Origin: an uncultured Opitutaceae bacterium
Lineage (GTDB): Bacteria > Verrucomicrobiota > Verrucomicrobiia > Opitutales > Opitutaceae
Reading direction: 5' to 3'
Assembly (NCBI GenBank): GCA_937958045.1
Contig: CALFXL010000005.1
Span: 62,001-126,000, forward strand
DNA length: 64,000 nucleotides
The translations under genes and the position numbers were made by a program. The notes below the pieces were generated by a model, which was given only the letters and a program-made list of their open reading frames with translations, was not told the DNA's origin and did no database searches. Shown here in pieces: positions 61,119 through 64,000 of the stretch. Within the stretch, counting starts at the first letter, position 1. Each line of letters starts with the position of its first letter.

Positions 61119-63962
61119 TTAGTTCTTCGACACAATCTGACGCAGAACGTACGGCAAAATTCCGCCGTGCTGATAATAATCGATCTCCACCGGCGTATCG
61201 ATGCGGCAGCGCACCGGCACGAGCTCGACCAGACCATCCTGGCGCGTGATGCGCAACGTAAGGTCTTGCTGCGGCTTAAGCGCGGGGCTGAGGCCGAGCA
61301 CGTCGAACTTCTCCGTGCCGTCGAGCTTCAGCGTCTGCGCGGAAGTGCCTTCCTTAAATTGCAGAGGCAGCACGCCCATGCCGACGAGATTGGAGCGGTG
61401 AATGCGTTCGAAACTCTGCGCGACGACGACTTTGACGCCGAGCTGGTTCGTGCCTTTGGCCGCCCAGTCGCGCGAGGAGCCGGTGCCGTACTCCTGTCCG
61501 GCGATGACGATCAACGGCGTACCGTCGGCGATGTGGCGCGACGCGGCGTCGTAGATCGACATGCGTTCGCCGGTCGGCTGGTAGATCGTGTTTCCACCTT
61601 CTTCGCCGCCGAGCATCAGGTTCTTGATGCGAACATTGGCGAAGGTGCCGCGCGTCATGACGCGGTCGTTGCCGCGACGGGAGCCGTACGAGTTGAAGTC
61701 TTCAAACGCCACGCCCTTCTCAAGCAAGTAGCGGCCGGCGGGGGACGTCTTTTTGATGGCGCCGGCGGGCGAGATATGGTCGGTCGTGACCGAATCGCCG
61801 AAAATACCGAGCGCGCGTGCGCCGACGATTTCGGAGATCGTGCCGGGCTGCAGCGAGAAGTTGGCGAAGAACGGCGGTTCTTGAATGTAGGTCGAGTTTT
61901 CGTCGAATGCGTACACATCGCCGGTGCTGGCGGGGATCTCGTTCCACTTCGGGTTCTGCGACGCGAAGTCGGAGTAAAGTTTGCGGAACACCTCGGGCTT
62001 GAGCGCGAGCTGCATCTGATCGCGGATCTCCTGCAACGAGGGCCAGATGTCCTTGAGATAAACCGGGCCGTTTTTGCCCTGGCCGATCGGATCCTTGCTC
62101 ATGTCGATGTCGACGCGACCCGCGAGCGCGAAGGCGACGACGAGCGGCGGCGACATGAGGAAGTTGGCCTTGATGTTTTGGTGGACGCGGGCCTCGAAGT
62201 TGCGGTTACCCGAAAGCACGGAGGCGGCCACGAGATCGTTTTTCACGACGGCGTCCTCCACGGGGCCGGAGAGCGGGCCGGAGTTACCGATACAGGTCGT
62301 GCAACCGTAACCGACGGTCTGGAAACCGAGTTGATCGAGATAAGTCTGCAGACCGGTCTTCGTGAGATAGTCCGTGACCACGCGCGAGCCGGGAGCGAGC
62401 GACGACTTCACGACCGACGGCACGGACAGACCTTTTTCCACCGCCTTCTTCGCGAGCAAACCGGCGGCGAGCATGACGGACGGATTGGAGGTGTTGGTGC
62501 AGCTCGTGATGGCCGCGATCAACACGCTGCCGTGGCCGATGGTCGCGGGTGGCGTGTTCAAATTGACCTGAAGAACGGTGTCGGGCGTCGGGCGGTTGTT
62601 GGCCATTTCCAACTCCGTGGTCGGGTTGGTGTCCTGCGCCTTGGCCTGCGTCACCGACGGCGCTTCCTGGCTGCCGCCACCCGAGGTGAGCGCAACCTCC
62701 TCGGTGCCCACATTCACGCGGCGCGAGAGGTCGGCGGCGTTTTTGCCGAAACCGTTTTCGGTGATCGGGCGCGAGAACGACGTGATGAACTCGTTCTTGA
62801 GCTCCGGCAGGACGATGCGGTCTTGCGGACGCTTCGGGCCGGCGACGCTCGGCACGATCGTACCGAGATCGAGTTCGACGACCTGCGAATAATCGACCTC
62901 GCCGAGCTTGGGCATGCCCCACAGACCCTGCGCCTTGTAATAAGCTTCGTAGGTTTCGACGAGTTTCTCGTCGCGGCCGGTGGCGCGCAGATAAGTCGAG
63001 CACTCGGCATCGATCGGGAAGAAGCCCATGGTCGCGCCGTATTCCGGCGCCATGTTGGCGATGGTCGCGCGGTCGACAACAGGCAGCGCCGCGGCGCCGG
63101 GACCGAAGAACTCGACGAACTTTCCGACGACCTTCGTCTTACGCATGAGCTGCGTGACGGTCAGCGCGAGGTCAGTCGCGGTGACGCCTTCGCGCAGAGC
63201 GCCGGTGAGGTGCACGCCGACAACATCGGGCGTGAGGAAATAAACCGGCTGACCGAGCATACCGGCTTCGGCTTCGATACCGCCGACGCCCCAGCCCACG
63301 ATGCCGATACCGTTGATCATCGTCGTGTGCGAATCGGTGCCGACGAGTGTATCCGGATAATAAATACCGTTGGCATCGCTGAGCACGCCCTTGGCGAGGT
63401 ATTCGAGATTCACCTGGTGAACGATACCGATGCCCGGAGGCACGACCTTGAACGTGTCGAATGCCTGCATGCCCCATTTGAGGAACTGGTAGCGCTCGCG
63501 ATTACGGGTGAACTCGAGCTCGAGATTCTTTTGGAGCGCTTCAGCGCTGCCCGCGAAGTCCACTTGCACCGAGTGGTCGACCACGAGATCGACGGGCACA
63601 AGCGGCTCGATGATCTTCGGATTCTTGCCGAGCTTGGTCACCGCCGAACGCATCGCCGCGAGGTCGACGAGGAGCGGCACGCCGGTGAAGTCCTGCAGAA
63701 CGATGCGCGCCACCACGAACGGGATTTCCTCCGTGCGCGCCGCGGTCGGAGCCCAGTTGGCCAACGCGCGCACCGCTTGCTCGGAAACGCGTTTGCCATC
63801 GCAGTTGCGCAGCAACGACTCGAGCACCAGACGGATCGAGACCGGCAGGCGCGAGATGTTGCCCAGCCCAGCCTTTTCGAGCGCGGGCAGCGAATAGAGT
63901 TGGTGCGTCGCGCCAGCGGCCGAGAACGACTGGAGCGTGTTGAATGGATTCGGAAGGCTCAT
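61119..63962 (-). CDS. acnA: aconitate hydratase A
   Basis: AcnA interconverts citrate and isocitrate in the TCA cycle. The 947-residue protein carries an [4Fe-4S] site with Cys 488 in TSCTNTSNPS and the GCTTCIGNSG pair of later cysteines. The N-terminal half includes GTDSHTTMINGIGIVGWGVGGIEAE, and the C-terminal swivelling domain has NYGSRRGND-like SYGSRRGNDRVMTRGTFANVR and EYGTGSSRDWAAKG. Length is slightly over the usual 890 because of a low-complexity segment near 415-450 (GGGSQEAPSVTQAKAQDTNPT). The start ATG at 63962 gives MSLPNPFNTLQSF. STAS lies downstream. Confidence 0.97.
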   Translation of the reverse strand: MSLPNPFNTLQSFSAAGATHQLYSLPALEKAGLGNISRLPVSIRLVLESLLRNCDGKRVSEQAVRALANWAPTAARTEEIPFVVARIVLQDFTGVPLLVDLAAMRSAVTKLGKNPKIIEPLVPVDLVVDHSVQVDFAGSAEALQKNLELEFTRNRERYQFLKWGMQAFDTFKVVPPGIGIVHQVNLEYLAKGVLSDANGIYYPDTLVGTDSHTTMINGIGIVGWGVGGIEAEAGMLGQPVYFLTPDVVGVHLTGALREGVTATDLALTVTQLMRKTKVVGKFVEFFGPGAAALPVVDRATIANMAPEYGATMGFFPIDAECSTYLRATGRDEKLVETYEAYYKAQGLWGMPKLGEVDYSQVVELDLGTIVPSVAGPKRPQDRIVLPELKNEFITSFSRPITENGFGKNAADLSRRVNVGTEEVALTSGGGSQEAPSVTQAKAQDTNPTTELEMANNRPTPDTVLQVNLNTPPATIGHGSVLIAAITSCTNTSNPSVMLAAGLLAKKAVEKGLSVPSVVKSSLAPGSRVVTDYLTKTGLQTYLDQLGFQTVGYGCTTCIGNSGPLSGPVEDAVVKNDLVAASVLSGNRNFEARVHQNIKANFLMSPPLVVAFALAGRVDIDMSKDPIGQGKNGPVYLKDIWPSLQEIRDQMQLALKPEVFRKLYSDFASQNPKWNEIPASTGDVYAFDENSTYIQEPPFFANFSLQPGTISEIVGARALGIFGDSVTTDHISPAGAIKKTSPAGRYLLEKGVAFEDFNSYGSRRGNDRVMTRGTFANVRIKNLMLGGEEGGNTIYQPTGERMSIYDAASRHIADGTPLIVIAGQEYGTGSSRDWAAKGTNQLGVKVVVAQSFERIHRSNLVGMGVLPLQFKEGTSAQTLKLDGTEKFDVLGLSPALKPQQDLTLRITRQDGLVELVPVRCRIDTPVEIDYYQHGGILPYVLRQIVSKN

Positions 63963-64000
63963 CGGGAAAAGGGAGGAAATTATGAGAACAACGGCAGGCG

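Overview
The window is chromosomal core DNA from a GC-rich Gram-negative bacterium, most likely a verrucomicrobium of the Opitutaceae type. This is inferred from a short Lys/Arg-rich protein of the kind shared by Verrucomicrobia and Chlamydiae, a sugar-type TonB-dependent receptor divergent from a LacI regulator, LPS heptosyltransferases, and a single-gene AcnA, Smc and GlnD complement. About 50 protein genes fill the DNA densely. I saw no tRNA, rRNA, CRISPR array, insertion sequence, phage or plasmid module. Long open frames opposite glmS/trpE, prc, glnD and smc are high-GC antisense shadows.

Layout. 1-5.5 kb: tilS (cut by the window edge), serS, a family 9 glycosyltransferase, and divergently an acyltransferase-heptosyltransferase fusion for LPS. 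5.5-7.4 kb: a two-domain oligopeptide-type ABC ATPase overlapping a VF530-like gene. 9.6-7.4 kb (minus): rpoZ-smpB-thrB-trmL. 9.7-11 kb: cutA, a 51-residue basic protein and a DedA membrane protein. 11.1-16 kb: glgC, glmS, trpE. 16-19.3 kb: a structured leader before a short sigma-70 factor, then a fused ABC permease behind a CRP-like palindrome. 19.3-26.5 kb: an EamA exporter, a dehydrogenase, a YugP-type protease, oligopeptidase A, a TonB receptor and a ferredoxin. 26.7-33.3 kb: a rhomboid lacking the usual serine, Prc, prmC/prfA and a HAD hydrolase. 33.3-38.4 kb: a large TonB receptor, LacI regulator and menB. 38.5-44.7 kb: kup, a MazG-like pyrophosphatase, Hsp20, an orphan 69-residue protein among hairpins, an SDR, an HTH-metallo-beta-lactamase fusion and cysH behind a 20-bp dyad. 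44.8-64 kb: valS, glnD, a GAF histidine kinase, an HNH protein, smc with a low-complexity insert, a DHA2 transporter, an old yellow enzyme, a STAS protein and acnA.

Most genes are housekeeping: translation (tilS, serS, valS, prfA, prmC, smpB, trmL), envelope precursors (glmS, the LPS genes), storage glycogen (glgC), amino acids (thrB, trpE, cysH), nitrogen sensing (glnD) and chromosome organisation (smc). The receptor-LacI pair looks like a regulated nutrient (probably carbohydrate) uptake unit.

No complete unknown multi-gene system is evident. The least ordinary signals are regulatory and architectural: a stem-loop family with TGTA...TACA arms at gene 3' ends, the sigma-factor leader, the cysH operator, a CRP-like site, an HTH-hydrolase fusion, a GATA-motif rhomboid, and an SD-sequestering hairpin before hsp20. 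All functions are read from sequence; nothing was searched against databases.
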